Source: Gemmatimonadaceae bacterium (lineage in GTDB: Bacteria; Gemmatimonadota; Gemmatimonadetes; Gemmatimonadales; Gemmatimonadaceae). From it: a stretch of 64,000 bases of DNA. The position numbers were made by a program, and so were the translations under genes. Of the stretch, positions 25,349-32,907 are shown piece after piece. The notes under the pieces were generated by a model. That model saw nothing but the letters and a program-made list of their open reading frames with translations, ran no database searches and was not told the DNA's origin. The number at the start of each line of letters is the position of its first letter. The stretch's first letter is position 1. The DNA is taken from positions 62,001-126,000 of the forward strand of contig JAIEMN010000002.1 in the NCBI GenBank assembly GCA_019752115.1, written 5' to 3'.

Positions 25349-25561
25349 TTAGCCGCGGAGCTTCACGACCTGCTCGGCCGCGGGGCCCTTCTGGCCCTGA
25401 ACGATGTCGAACTCGACGCGCTCACCCTCGGCCAGGGTGCGGAAGCCGCCGCCCTGAATGGCCGAATGATGGACGAAGCAATCCTTCGAGCCGTCGTCGG
25501 GCGTGATGAAACCAAAGCCCTTGGCATCGTTGAACCACTTCACCTTGCCGGTCGTACGCAT
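25349..25561 (-). CDS. cspA: Cold-shock domain protein
   Basis: This 70-aa protein is a full CspA-type cold-shock domain. It carries both RNA-binding motifs, KGFGFI and CFVHHS (the usual RNP2 is VFVHFS or similar), after the conserved GKVKWFNDA start. It binds single-stranded RNA/DNA and acts as an RNA chaperone. The ATG ending at 25561 is preceded by AGGAG at good distance. The frame continues upstream without a stop but has no domain there. The gene has a long leader with an intrinsic terminator-like hairpin inside it (25704-25734), which suggests post-transcriptional control. Confidence 0.93.
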   Translation of the reverse strand: MRTTGKVKWFNDAKGFGFITPDDGSKDCFVHHSAIQGGGFRTLAEGERVEFDIVQGQKGPAAEQVVKLRG

Positions 25562-25801
25562 GGCACTGCTCCTGTTGCTGTGTGTTCGGAGTCCGGCCCT
25601 GCCGTACGCACCGAGCACTCGTGTTGGTTCGCGGACGAAACCCCCGCGCGGGTTGCATCCATTGTGCGATGGATGCCCTGCATTGAGTCCGAACGACTGC
25701 CACGAAAAAAGGGACCCGCTGAGTTGCAGGTCCCCGAAGTCGCCCGCAGTCACACGATTTCCCGCGCCCGTGGCGCGCCCCTCATCTTCAAATGCCCCTA
25801 G
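25562..25801 (-). other. Long cspA leader region, possibly containing a small RNA
   Basis: About 240 bp separate the putative promoter (25802-25830) from cspA and contain no convincing gene. On the minus strand they hold a terminator-like hairpin (25704-25734) about 65-90 nt after the predicted transcript start. An 8-bp perfect stem GCATCCAT/ATGGATGC (25655-25676) comes next, then the ribosome-binding site. Either the first ~90 nt form a separate small RNA, or the hairpin attenuates transcription into cspA. A third possibility is that it ends the transcript of the upstream GT87-like gene. Confidence 0.4.
25704..25734 (-). terminator. Intrinsic terminator-like hairpin upstream of cspA
   Basis: On the minus strand GGGACC, a 12-nt loop and GGTCCC are followed directly by TTTTTT (complement of 25705-25710). 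The stem is only six pairs, but all but two are GC and the T tract is clean. Confidence 0.6.
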
Positions 25802-25830
25802 ACGGTAGCCCCAACCCGTCAGGGTGTCAA
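25802..25830 (-). promoter_or_regulatory. Putative sigma-70 promoter for cspA or its leader RNA
   Basis: On the minus strand a consensus -35 TTGACA (complement of 25825-25830) is separated by exactly 17 bp from TACCGT (complement of 25802-25807). It lies 40 bp after the stop of the upstream minus-strand gene and directs transcription toward cspA. Confidence 0.5.
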
Positions 25831-25870
25831 CAGGCAAAATGGCGAACCCGGCTGTCTGTCAAGTGGTGAG

Positions 25871-27040
25871 CTAACTCGCTGGCCAGCTTTGGGTTGCTTC
25901 CCCGATTCGTCCCACCCGCCGCCGGGCGGCGGCCGCCGCGGCCCACAGTTCCCAGAGAAGCACCACCCAAACGACGGTCATCACGATCGCCTTACCCTTC
26001 CATTCCACCAGGTAGGCTGCCCGGAACGCCTTGCTCGTCAGATCGCTCGCCACGAGCGACCCCATGACCACCCCGAACGCCAGCAGGCCGTCCCGCCAGC
26101 GCGCCCTCGGTATCGACACCCACCAGATCCCGAGGGCCGCCAGACCGATCACATAGCTCGGCGACTCGGCGTTGTGGTTGAAGATGTTGGAGAAGATCAG
26201 CAGGATGGCCAGCAGCAGGCGGCGCACGGCGGCGTCCTGCCATGCCGTTCGCGCCACCGCGCCGGCCGTCAGCACGATCGCCAGCCCCACCCCCTGAAGG
26301 GCCACCCCGTTCACGGCGATCCCACGCTGCTGCAGCAGGCCGCCGATCCACATCTGCGGATGCCGCAGGCGGTCGAGTTCCTGCAGGTGCCCATACGAGC
26401 GGTACTGCGCAAGCAGCCCCTCGGGCGACGTCACCAGCAGGGGCAGCAGTAAGAAGACCACGGAAAGCCCGGCGCTCCAGAGCAGAAAGCGCCACCAGCG
26501 GCGGTCCATGACTCCCAGCAGACCGGCCGCTCCGGGGAAGATCTTCACGGCCGTTCCGCTCACGACGGCCAATGCCCCGCCGGCGACCCCCTCCCGCTCG
26601 AGACTTGCCAGCGTGGCGATCATCAGGCCGGCGACCAGCCCGTTGCTCTGCAGGTTCTGCATCGCCCCCAGCGCCTCGAGCAGGCAGACCGCCAGCACCA
26701 CCGCCCCGCGCTCGGGCCCGACCAGGGCACGAACCGCCCAGCAGAGCGCCACCGTGTTCAGCAGGTTCCAGGCAAGCAGCGCCGGCCAGAGCGGCAGCAG
26801 CGAAAAGGGCGCGAAGAGCAGCGCGAACGTGGGCGAGTACTTGTAGAGGTCGAAGTGCTCGGCCGGATAGGGCACGTACAGGTCCTGCCCCGCCATCAGG
26901 TGGTGAAAGGCGCTCCGGAAGATCAGGAAGTTGTTGATCTGGGCCCCGGAGAGCAGTCGCTGCACCCCGACCGCCAGGGCGGCCAGCAGGTGGACAGTCA
27001 GCAGAATGGGCCAGGCGCGTCGCTTTACAGTGGGGAGCAT
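25871..27040 (-). CDS. GT87/DUF2029-like polytopic membrane glycosyltransferase
   Basis: This 389-aa protein has about ten hydrophobic membrane segments. Near the N-terminus it carries NNFLIFRSAFHHLMAGQDLY and YKYSPTFALLFAPFSLLP. The F-x-[IV]-[FY] ... G-x-[DN]-LY ... Y-P/S pattern matches the GT87 (DUF2029) family of polyprenol-phosphate mannosyl or glycosyltransferases. Such enzymes add sugars on the outer face of the inner membrane. The acceptor is unknown. The ATG at 27040 is preferred to a GTG nine bases upstream. It is divergent from the small gene at 27105. Confidence 0.78.
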   Translation of the reverse strand: MLPTVKRRAWPILLTVHLLAALAVGVQRLLSGAQINNFLIFRSAFHHLMAGQDLYVPYPAEHFDLYKYSPTFALLFAPFSLLPLWPALLAWNLLNTVALCWAVRALVGPERGAVVLAVCLLEALGAMQNLQSNGLVAGLMIATLASLEREGVAGGALAVVSGTAVKIFPGAAGLLGVMDRRWWRFLLWSAGLSVVFLLLPLLVTSPEGLLAQYRSYGHLQELDRLRHPQMWIGGLLQQRGIAVNGVALQGVGLAIVLTAGAVARTAWQDAAVRRLLLAILLIFSNIFNHNAESPSYVIGLAALGIWWVSIPRARWRDGLLAFGVVMGSLVASDLTSKAFRAAYLVEWKGKAIVMTVVWVVLLWELWAAAAAARRRVGRIGEATQSWPAS

Positions 27041-27104
27041 CGGTAGCACAATCTTAAGCAGGCATCCCAGCCGGATTTGCGTCCCCTACCGAGCGTTTGC
27101 GCCA

Positions 27105-27284
27105 ATGAAAGAGAACCAGCTGAAGGCCCTGCTCAAGAAGACCCAGCAGAAGGCGTCGCAGACGAAGAAGCCCGCACGCCAGGCCTACGACCCAACCCTC
27201 GAGGCCACGCGTGGCACCAAGGACGATCTCCCCGGCAGCGACGCCGAAGGGATCTTCAAGGAAATGAAGCGGCGCGAGTTCTAA
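27105..27284 (+). CDS. 59-aa basic protein, function unknown
   Basis: The ATG at 27105 opens a short frame starting MKENQLKALLKKTQQKASQT and ending GIFKEMKRREF. The product is lysine-rich, with a helical N-terminus and no signal peptide or membrane segment. It is followed after 17 bp by a lipoprotein gene, so the two are likely co-transcribed. No family is recognised. The charged, ordered composition and the location argue for a real gene. Confidence 0.55.
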   Translation: MKENQLKALLKKTQQKASQTKKPARQAYDPTLEATRGTKDDLPGSDAEGIFKEMKRREF

Positions 27285-27301
27285 GCCGTACCGTTCTCAC
27301 C

Positions 27302-27823
27302 ATGTGGGGGTGGACTCGCACCGGCGCGCGTACGCCGGTGATCCTGCTGTTGGCGACACTGCTGGCGGCCTGCGTCACGACCGAACGTCCGGCCGCGAAG
27401 GACGCCGCACGTCAGCGCGACGAGGCCATCGCCCTTCCCGCCGCCGGGGCATGGCAGAACGGCGACGAACGCATCACGTTCACGACCGCACCGCGCGACA
27501 GCCTCACCGTCGTGACCGAACAGATCCTCTTTGGCACCGACGGCACGGCCCGGCGCACGATCGAGCTGGCTCCCACCGGTGCGGTGCGCACGTACACCGA
27601 ATCGCGCAGCCAGACCGCGCAGGCATCCGATCGCTCGCCCACTCGGCTGGAGGTCGAACTCACGCTCGCCTTCGCCGGTGACTCCGCCGTGACGCGTCGC
27701 AAGCGCGTCGATGGGACCGACGCGCCCGTGCGCGACTACGAAATCGACGCGGCGCGCAAACACGTCGCCGACCTGCTCGCGCAGTTTCGCCCCGCGGGCC
27801 CCACTCCTCCCACGCGGCCCTGA
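27302..27823 (+). CDS. Putative lipoprotein, function unknown
   Basis: This 173-aa protein has a signal peptide with lipobox LLAAC (about residue 24), so it is probably anchored in the outer or inner membrane. The mature domain (GAWQNGDERITFTTAPRDSL, then TRRTIELAPTGAVRTYTE-like strands) is predicted beta-rich. It recalls lipocalin-like or DUF-type ligand-binding folds, but no family can be named. It starts at the ATG at 27302, 17 bp after the preceding small gene and 15 bp before the HerA-like gene. The three probably form one transcript. Confidence 0.65.
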   Translation: MWGWTRTGARTPVILLLATLLAACVTTERPAAKDAARQRDEAIALPAAGAWQNGDERITFTTAPRDSLTVVTEQILFGTDGTARRTIELAPTGAVRTYTESRSQTAQASDRSPTRLEVELTLAFAGDSAVTRRKRVDGTDAPVRDYEIDAARKHVADLLAQFRPAGPTPPTRP

Positions 27824-27838
27824 GCCGCCGGTCTCTCC

Positions 27839-30280
27839 GTGACTGACTTCGAAACGCTGGGCGCCTTCTACCTCGGCAAGCGCTACGACCTCGCCGCCAA
27901 GCAGCGCCGTGACGAGTTCGTTCTCTACGACGCCAAGGACCTCACGACGCATGCCGTCATCATCGGCATGACCGGCAGCGGCAAGACCGGCCTGGGCGTG
28001 GACCTCATCGAGGAAGCGCTCATCGACAAGGTGCCGGTCATTGCGATCGACCCCAAGGGCGACCTTGGCAACCTCGCGCTGCGTTTCCCCAACCTCGCCG
28101 CGAGTGACTTCCGCCCGTGGGTGGATCCGCAGCAGGCGAGCAACGCCGGGGTCACCCCCGAGGCATTCGCCGAACAGCAGGCGAGCGCGTGGAAGAATGG
28201 GCTCGCCGGGTGGGGACAGGATGGTGCGCGCATTCAGCGCCTGCGCGACGCGGCTGAGGTAACCATCTACACGCCGGGTTCCACCGCCGGTCGCCCGCTT
28301 TCGCTGCTGCGCGCCTTCGACGCACCGCCGGCCGCGATTCGCGACGATGCCGAAGCGCTGCAGGAGCGCGTGAGCGCCACCGCCACCTCACTGCTCTCGC
28401 TGCTCGGCATCGAAGCCGATCCGATCTCGAGCCGCGAGCACATCCTCATCGCCAACCTCCTCAATCACCACTGGAGCGACGGGAAGAGCCTCGATCTCGC
28501 AGGGCTGATTGGTGGTATCCAGAGCCCGCCCTTCAGCACGGTGGGCGTGATGCCGCTCGACACGGTCTTTCCGCCGAAAGACCGCATGGCGCTGGCGATG
28601 CAGCTCAACAACCTGCTGGCCGCCCCCGGCTTTCAGACGTGGATGCAGGGCGAACCGCTGGAGACGGCGCGCCTCTTCTACGACCCGAGCGGCAAACCGC
28701 GCGGTTCGGTCATCTCCATTGCGCACCTGAGCGACGCCGAGCGGATGTTCTTCATGACGCTCCTGCTCTCGGACATTCTGGCGTGGGTGCGGTCGCAGCC
28801 GGGCACCGGGTCGCTGCGTGCGATTCTCTACATCGACGAACTGTTCGGCTACATGCCGCCCGTAGCGAACCCCCCGAGCAAGGTGCTGCTGCTCACGCTG
28901 CTCAAGCAGGCGCGTGCCTTCGGGCTGGGGGTCGTCCTCGCGACGCAGAATCCGGTGGACCTCGACTACCGTGGCCTGTCGAACACGGGCACCTGGTTCA
29001 TTGGCCGCCTGCAGACCGAGCGCGACAAGATGCGCGTGATGGAAGGCCTCGAGGGCGCGAGCGGGGGGCAGGCGTTCGACAAGGCCGCCATGGAGCAGAC
29101 GATCGCCGGCCTCGGCAAGCGCATGTTCCTGCTGCACAGCGTGCACGAACCGGCGCCCATCACCTTCGAAACGCGCTGGACGTTGAGCTATCTCGCCGGC
29201 CCGATGACGCGCGAGCAGATCAAGGCGGTCACCGCGGCAGCGCCGGCGCCGGCGGCAACCGCGACACCCACCGCGGCAGCAGCCACGAATACCGGTGGCG
29301 GGCTCGCCGCCGTCGATGCATCGGCCAACACCCGCCCGCCAGTCCTGCCGGCGGAGGTCCCGCAGTATTTCCTGCCGGCCGTCAGCGAGGGGGCTGGCGC
29401 GCTGCAGTATCACCCCATGGTGCTCGGCCTCGCCGATGTGAGCTTCAGCAACGCGAAGCTCAACGTCACCGAGTCACGCCGCGTGGCGCTGCTCGCCGGC
29501 GTGGACGACGGCCCCATTGCGCTCGACTGGACGAGCGCCGAGCGCATCGAACTCGACCCGTCGGCGCTGGAGAAGGTGCCGGCCGATGGGGCGAGCTTCG
29601 CCACGGTGCCCGACGCGGCCATGAAGGCCAAGAACTACGCAGCGTGGGAAAAGACGCTGCAGAAGTTCGTGGTGACCACCGAACAGGTGCAGCTCTTCAC
29701 GAGCCCCACCTACAAGCTCACATCGAACGCGGGCGAGAGCGAAGGGGATTTCCGGGCCCGCCTGCAGCTCAAGTCGCGCGAAGATCGCGACGCCAAGATC
29801 GAGAAGCTACGCGCCAAGTACGCCACCAAGCTCACTACGGCGCAGGACAAGGTGCGGCGCGCGCAGCAGGCGGTCGAGCGTGAGTCCGCGCAGGCGAGTC
29901 AGGCCAAGATGGATACCGCGATCAGCGTGGGCGGCGCGATTCTCGGCGCGATCTTTGGCCGCGGCAAGATCTCGGCGACGACCGTGAGCAAGGTGGGCAC
30001 GGCGGTGCGGGGCGCGGGGCGCGCCGCGCAGCAGAGCGGCGACGTGGGACGCGCCACCGAGACGCTCGAAGCGGCGCAGGCGCAATATGCCGAGCTCGAA
30101 CAGACGCTCCAGAGCGAGATCGATGCGCTGGGCGCGAGCTATGACGCGCAGACCGAGGCACTCACCACCACAGTGGTCAAAGCCAAGGCGAGCGATGTGC
30201 ACGTCCAGCTGGTTGGGCTGGCGTGGGTGCCGTGGCGTCGCGATGCCAATGGCATCGCGAGCCAGGCGTGGCGGACCTGA
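27839..30280 (+). CDS. HerA-like/DUF87 ATPase with coiled-coil C-terminus
   Basis: This 813-aa protein starts at GTG. Its Walker A is GMTGSGKT (43-50), followed by VIAIDPKGDLGNL. The Walker B is AILYIDELFG (about 327-336), and LLKQARAFGLGVVLATQNPVDLDYRG follows. This is the FtsK/HerA-type motor arrangement found in bacterial DUF87 or helicase HerA-like proteins. Ala/Thr/Pro-rich linker residues follow (about 465-500). The C-terminal part has two Lys/Arg/Glu-rich coiled coils (about 640-695 and 735-775) flanking a short Gly/Ala hydrophobic stretch. It may move DNA or remodel another polymer; no NurA partner is adjacent. Confidence 0.82.
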   Translation: MTDFETLGAFYLGKRYDLAAKQRRDEFVLYDAKDLTTHAVIIGMTGSGKTGLGVDLIEEALIDKVPVIAIDPKGDLGNLALRFPNLAASDFRPWVDPQQASNAGVTPEAFAEQQASAWKNGLAGWGQDGARIQRLRDAAEVTIYTPGSTAGRPLSLLRAFDAPPAAIRDDAEALQERVSATATSLLSLLGIEADPISSREHILIANLLNHHWSDGKSLDLAGLIGGIQSPPFSTVGVMPLDTVFPPKDRMALAMQLNNLLAAPGFQTWMQGEPLETARLFYDPSGKPRGSVISIAHLSDAERMFFMTLLLSDILAWVRSQPGTGSLRAILYIDELFGYMPPVANPPSKVLLLTLLKQARAFGLGVVLATQNPVDLDYRGLSNTGTWFIGRLQTERDKMRVMEGLEGASGGQAFDKAAMEQTIAGLGKRMFLLHSVHEPAPITFETRWTLSYLAGPMTREQIKAVTAAAPAPAATATPTAAAATNTGGGLAAVDASANTRPPVLPAEVPQYFLPAVSEGAGALQYHPMVLGLADVSFSNAKLNVTESRRVALLAGVDDGPIALDWTSAERIELDPSALEKVPADGASFATVPDAAMKAKNYAAWEKTLQKFVVTTEQVQLFTSPTYKLTSNAGESEGDFRARLQLKSREDRDAKIEKLRAKYATKLTTAQDKVRRAQQAVERESAQASQAKMDTAISVGGAILGAIFGRGKISATTVSKVGTAVRGAGRAAQQSGDVGRATETLEAAQAQYAELEQTLQSEIDALGASYDAQTEALTTTVVKAKASDVHVQLVGLAWVPWRRDANGIASQAWRT

Positions 30281-30287
30281 TCAGCGC

Positions 30288-30413
30288 TCAGAGCGCGCTG
30301 AAGAAGTACGCAGCGACGTACGCGAGCAGGAACGCGAGCCCCGCCTCACCAATCGAGGACTGGTCGAGGCGGATGGCCTTCACACGGGCAACCTGACGGC
30401 GAATCGACGGCAT
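30288..30413 (-). CDS. 41-aa putative membrane protein
   Basis: An ATG ending at 30413 is preceded by GGAG six bases upstream. It opens a frame to TGA at 30288-30290. The product starts MPSIRRQVARVKAIRLDQSS and ends with the hydrophobic segment AGLAFLLAYVAAYFFSAL. The positive N-terminus and single C-terminal membrane helix are typical of small tail-anchored or inhibitory membrane proteins. The site and composition support it; there is no recognised family. It converges on the HerA-like gene, 7 bp away. Confidence 0.5.
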   Translation of the reverse strand: MPSIRRQVARVKAIRLDQSSIGEAGLAFLLAYVAAYFFSAL

Positions 30414-30533
30414 GGGCGTCTCCGAGGTGGGAGGGATACCTCATGCGACGCGGCGGATTGCCCAGGGGTAACAGGGGATTGGTGACCAACCCCGCATTCC
30501 CCCAACAAGAAACCGCTGTTCCACCGTGCGTTT

Positions 30534-30577
30534 CCGTGTCATCCGTGGCCAGCATGCCGTGGCCACGGATGACACGG
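30534..30577. repeat. Perfect 18-bp inverted repeat near the DUF547 stop
   Basis: CCGTGTCATCCGTGGCCA (30534-30551) pairs perfectly with 30560-30577 around GCATGCCG. The words CGTGTCATCCGTGG and ACGGATTTCGCGGATT resemble a dispersed repeat rather than a simple terminator. It sits 10 bp after the stop of the minus-strand DUF547 gene and could end its transcript. The rest of 30414-30533 shows nothing I can name. Confidence 0.65.
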
Positions 30578-30587
30578 ATTTCGCGGA

Positions 30588-31334
30588 TTATCTCGTCGCC
30601 GTCCTGGGCAACAGGTTTAATGACCAGTCGAACTGCGACTGCCGTCGGAAGTACTTCCCGGCCTCCAGCTTCTCCCGCGCTTCGCCGTCATACCACTGGG
30701 CCATGTAGAGCCCGAACTCCTTGTGGTTATTGGCGAAGTCGGTGAAGTACGCGCTGAAGATGGGACTCAGCGTGAGGCCGTTCCGCTCCCAGGTGTTCAC
30801 CTGTGGGTACTGCGTCAGCCAGACGTGCCCCTGGTCCCAGAGCTGGTCGACCAGCTTGGCGCCGGTATAGGCCTCACTGCGGAGCGGCGGGCTCCCCTTG
30901 GCGGCGGCCACGATGGCGAAGTGCACGCGCGGCTCGTGGAACTGCTTCCGCAGGATGCGGTGCTCCACTTCGTCGAGCGTGAGGGTGCGCCCCGCGGCCC
31001 GCACGATCCGTTCGTTCCACGGCCCCTTGAGCTGCAGCACCCCGAGCGTCTTGTTGATGTTGCGGATGGACCCGCGCTCATGGTGGGTGTTGATGAGCGC
31101 AATCGTGTAGGCGTTGTACACGTTGATCCAGAACGCCAGCTGCTCGTCCCCGCTCTGCTGCCGGAGCTCCGTGGTGGCGAGCTGCCCGAGATACCGCGCA
31201 AACTCGGGCGCCCGCGCAAAGGCGTCGTAGTCCACCAGCCCGTTCACCACGTGCGCCTTGAGCAGGCGATCAAAGAGCGCGTGGTCGATCTGCGCGCGGG
31301 CCGGCCGGGCCACCAGCAGCACCAGTCCGAGCAC
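30588..31334 (-). CDS. Exported DUF547 protein
   Basis: The domain from about residue 20 on is typical DUF547: LVDYDAFAR, then ELRQQSGDEQLAFWINVYNAYTIALI, HRILRKQFHEPRVHFAIVAAAKGSPPLRSEAY. The family has unknown function; its Trp-Asn-x-Tyr-Asn core is kept. A signal-like segment (VLGLVLLVARPARAQ) precedes it. The GTG ending at 31334 is the first standard start in this region. A rarer ATT six codons upstream would give a better signal with Arg at position 2, so the exact start is uncertain. The open frame extending further upstream overlaps two other genes and is not used. Confidence 0.75.
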   Translation of the reverse strand: MLGLVLLVARPARAQIDHALFDRLLKAHVVNGLVDYDAFARAPEFARYLGQLATTELRQQSGDEQLAFWINVYNAYTIALINTHHERGSIRNINKTLGVLQLKGPWNERIVRAAGRTLTLDEVEHRILRKQFHEPRVHFAIVAAAKGSPPLRSEAYTGAKLVDQLWDQGHVWLTQYPQVNTWERNGLTLSPIFSAYFTDFANNHKEFGLYMAQWYDGEAREKLEAGKYFRRQSQFDWSLNLLPRTATR

Positions 31335-31364
31335 GAGTGTCAGCCCCCGAATTATTCTTCGCCC

Positions 31365-31670
31365 ATGACCGCGAATTGGCTGCTGGGCACGTGGCGCCTC
31401 ATGCGCGCCGACCCGTCGCTCGACTTCGCGCCGGGGGTGCGCATGGAATTCCGGCCGGACGGAGCGCTGCACTACCATGTGGATGTCGGAGGAAGGGATC
31501 AGGTGATCGGCCTGCTCTACCGCGTGGAGGGCGACATGCTGCACACCGACAATCCGGCGGCGCCGCACTCCATGAGTGTACGGATCCTGCACGGCCATGG
31601 TGACATCCTGCATCTCGATTTCGCCGGCGCCCACGCCCTGCTCGTGCGGGAAGACACCATCTCGACCTGA
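31365..31670 (+). CDS. 101-aa protein, lipocalin-like fragment
   Basis: The ATG at 31365 opens MTANWLLGTWRLMRADPSLD, followed by strands such as MEFRPDGALHYHVDV and a terminal LHLDFAGAHALLVRED. The LLGTWRL start and alternating strands resemble small lipocalin-like domains (LGTW motif). There is no signal peptide, so it is cytosolic. It is divergent from the DUF547 gene (31 bp between the starts) and ends 2 bp before the convergent CPBP protease gene. The function is unknown. Confidence 0.6.
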   Translation: MTANWLLGTWRLMRADPSLDFAPGVRMEFRPDGALHYHVDVGGRDQVIGLLYRVEGDMLHTDNPAAPHSMSVRILHGHGDILHLDFAGAHALLVREDTIST

Positions 31671-31672
31671 CG

Positions 31673-32353
31673 CTACATCCAGTACGCGTACTGCCTGGTC
31701 ATCAGCACGAACCCGCTGAGCGCCAGGTTCGTGACGCCGTGGACCAGCACCAGATCGCCGAGCGACTTGGTCTTCCACATGTACCAGTTGTAGATCAGCC
31801 CGCAGGCGAGCCCCACTTCCCAGAAGGGGCCGTGCTCGCTCGCGAAGAGCACGGCGGTGCCCACAAAGCCGATCGTGTTGAACGTGCCAAGGGGGACCTT
31901 GGCGAAGTCGTTGTTGATGAGCCAGCGTGGCAGCCACCCGCGCCAGAACAGCTCCTCCAGAATCGGCACCAGCAGCGCGGCTCGGACCACCCGCAGCACC
32001 ACCACGAGCAGGTTCGCGAACTCCTCGGGCGGAATCGAGGTGGTGACCTTGCCGGTCACGCGGTTGGTGAAGAGCCAGTGGTCGCGCCAGCCGGGCACGA
32101 GCTGGTCGGGGGCGACCCACATCGCGCAGACGGCCACCCCCAGCGCGATGCTGGCGAGCGGGTGCCGGATGCGCAGCGAGAAGACGACGTCACGCGAAAT
32201 CGTGAGCAGCACCGCGACCAGCACACCGACGCGGGCGATCGACTCCCACGGTTGCGGCAGACCGAGCGACGGGCCGACCGCCAGCCAGATCATGAAGACG
32301 GCAAACGGGGCGACCCAGGGGAGGGTCTTGTCAGAGGCGGGAGAGGACGACAT
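31673..32353 (-). CDS. CPBP-family intramembrane protease
   Basis: This 226-aa membrane protein has about six hydrophobic segments. The CPBP/Abi motifs are present: EELFWRGWLPR (EExxxR), FASEHG and HGVTNLAL with the third-motif His and Asn. It is a glutamic-type intramembrane endopeptidase; in bacteria, relatives process or protect membrane proteins or bacteriocin immunity functions. The substrate is not predictable. It lies downstream, on the minus strand, of a 13-bp repeat array and a short hairpin that separate it from the next minus-strand gene. Confidence 0.85.
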   Translation of the reverse strand: MSSSPASDKTLPWVAPFAVFMIWLAVGPSLGLPQPWESIARVGVLVAVLLTISRDVVFSLRIRHPLASIALGVAVCAMWVAPDQLVPGWRDHWLFTNRVTGKVTTSIPPEEFANLLVVVLRVVRAALLVPILEELFWRGWLPRWLINNDFAKVPLGTFNTIGFVGTAVLFASEHGPFWEVGLACGLIYNWYMWKTKSLGDLVLVHGVTNLALSGFVLMTRQYAYWM

Positions 32354-32366
32354 GGGGGGAAAATAA

Positions 32367-32393
32367 CAAAGAGGGCCTCTCGGACCCTCTTTG
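32367..32393. terminator. Hairpin in front of the CPBP protease gene
   Basis: CAAAGAGGG (32367-32375) and CCCTCTTTG (32385-32393) form a perfect 9-bp stem around a 9-nt loop, with a partial A/T tract on each side. It may end a minus-strand transcript from the upstream gene or act in the CPBP leader. Confidence 0.5.
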
Positions 32394-32402
32394 GGGGAAC
32401 GG

Positions 32403-32467
32403 CGTATACGTGGGGCGCATACGTACCGCGTATACGTAGGGCGTATACGTGGAGCGTATACGTGCGG
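32403..32467. repeat. Five-copy 13-bp CGTATACG array
   Basis: The palindrome CGTATACG starts at 32403, 32429, 32442 and 32455, with a one-base variant (CGCATACG) at 32416. The period is exactly 13 bp and the unit is close to CGTATACGTRNGG. The array fills the gap between the CPBP protease gene and the small membrane protein gene upstream of it. Palindromic units on one face pattern suggest stacked binding sites for a dimeric protein; a neutral repeat expansion is equally possible. Confidence 0.85.
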
Positions 32468-32481
32468 CGGGAACGGCGGGA

Positions 32482-32775
32482 CTAGGGGCCGTAGACGATC
32501 GGGGAGACGCCGTTGCGGATGTCCCGGGCGCCGGCGGCGACGCCGCTGCCGACGGCGAAGCCGGCGGTGAGGGCCGTGCCGATCCCGACGAGCGGGAGGA
32601 CCGGGACCAGGAGCGACCCCACAAAGAAGGCGGCGCCGCCGGCGAGCCAGGGAGCCAGCCCTTTCTGGACCGCGTCCACGTAACGCAGGCGATTGCGCAC
32701 GAACTTGCGCGTCGAGCCGTGCAGCACGATCGCGACCACGGTCGCGACGGCAAAAGACAGCAGGGCCATGATCAT
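32482..32775 (-). CDS. 97-aa membrane protein, function unknown
   Basis: The ATG ending at 32775 has GGAGG six bases upstream. Residues 1-20 form a hydrophobic helix, and a second hydrophobic region (WLAGGAAFFVGSLLVPVLPLVGIG) continues into a Gly/Ala-rich stretch (GFAVGSGVAAGARD). The basic segment between them (RKFVRNRLRYVDAVQKG) should stay in the cytosol. No family is recognised. It is the upstream minus-strand neighbour of the CPBP protease gene, with the 13-bp array between them. Confidence 0.65.
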   Translation of the reverse strand: MIMALLSFAVATVVAIVLHGSTRKFVRNRLRYVDAVQKGLAPWLAGGAAFFVGSLLVPVLPLVGIGTALTAGFAVGSGVAAGARDIRNGVSPIVYGP

Positions 32776-32907
32776 CGGGGGCCTCCAGGGAATCCGTATG
32801 GCGTCAAACTTCGTCGGGTGCTGCTCTCCTAACGACCGCGCCGGGCGGAGGTTTCACCGACGGTCTCGCGTGTCGTTTGGCCACGGCCCTTCGGCGCGCC
32901 GTACCGG

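Noticed and set aside
25735-25801. tRNA or known small RNA gene upstream of cspA
   Set aside because: No cloverleaf, T-loop or known RNA signature could be drawn from this stretch; it is kept only as a possible unnamed RNA.
32403-32467. CRISPR array or minisatellite gene
   Set aside because: Units are 13 bp with no spacers; the array is too short and no cas genes are near.
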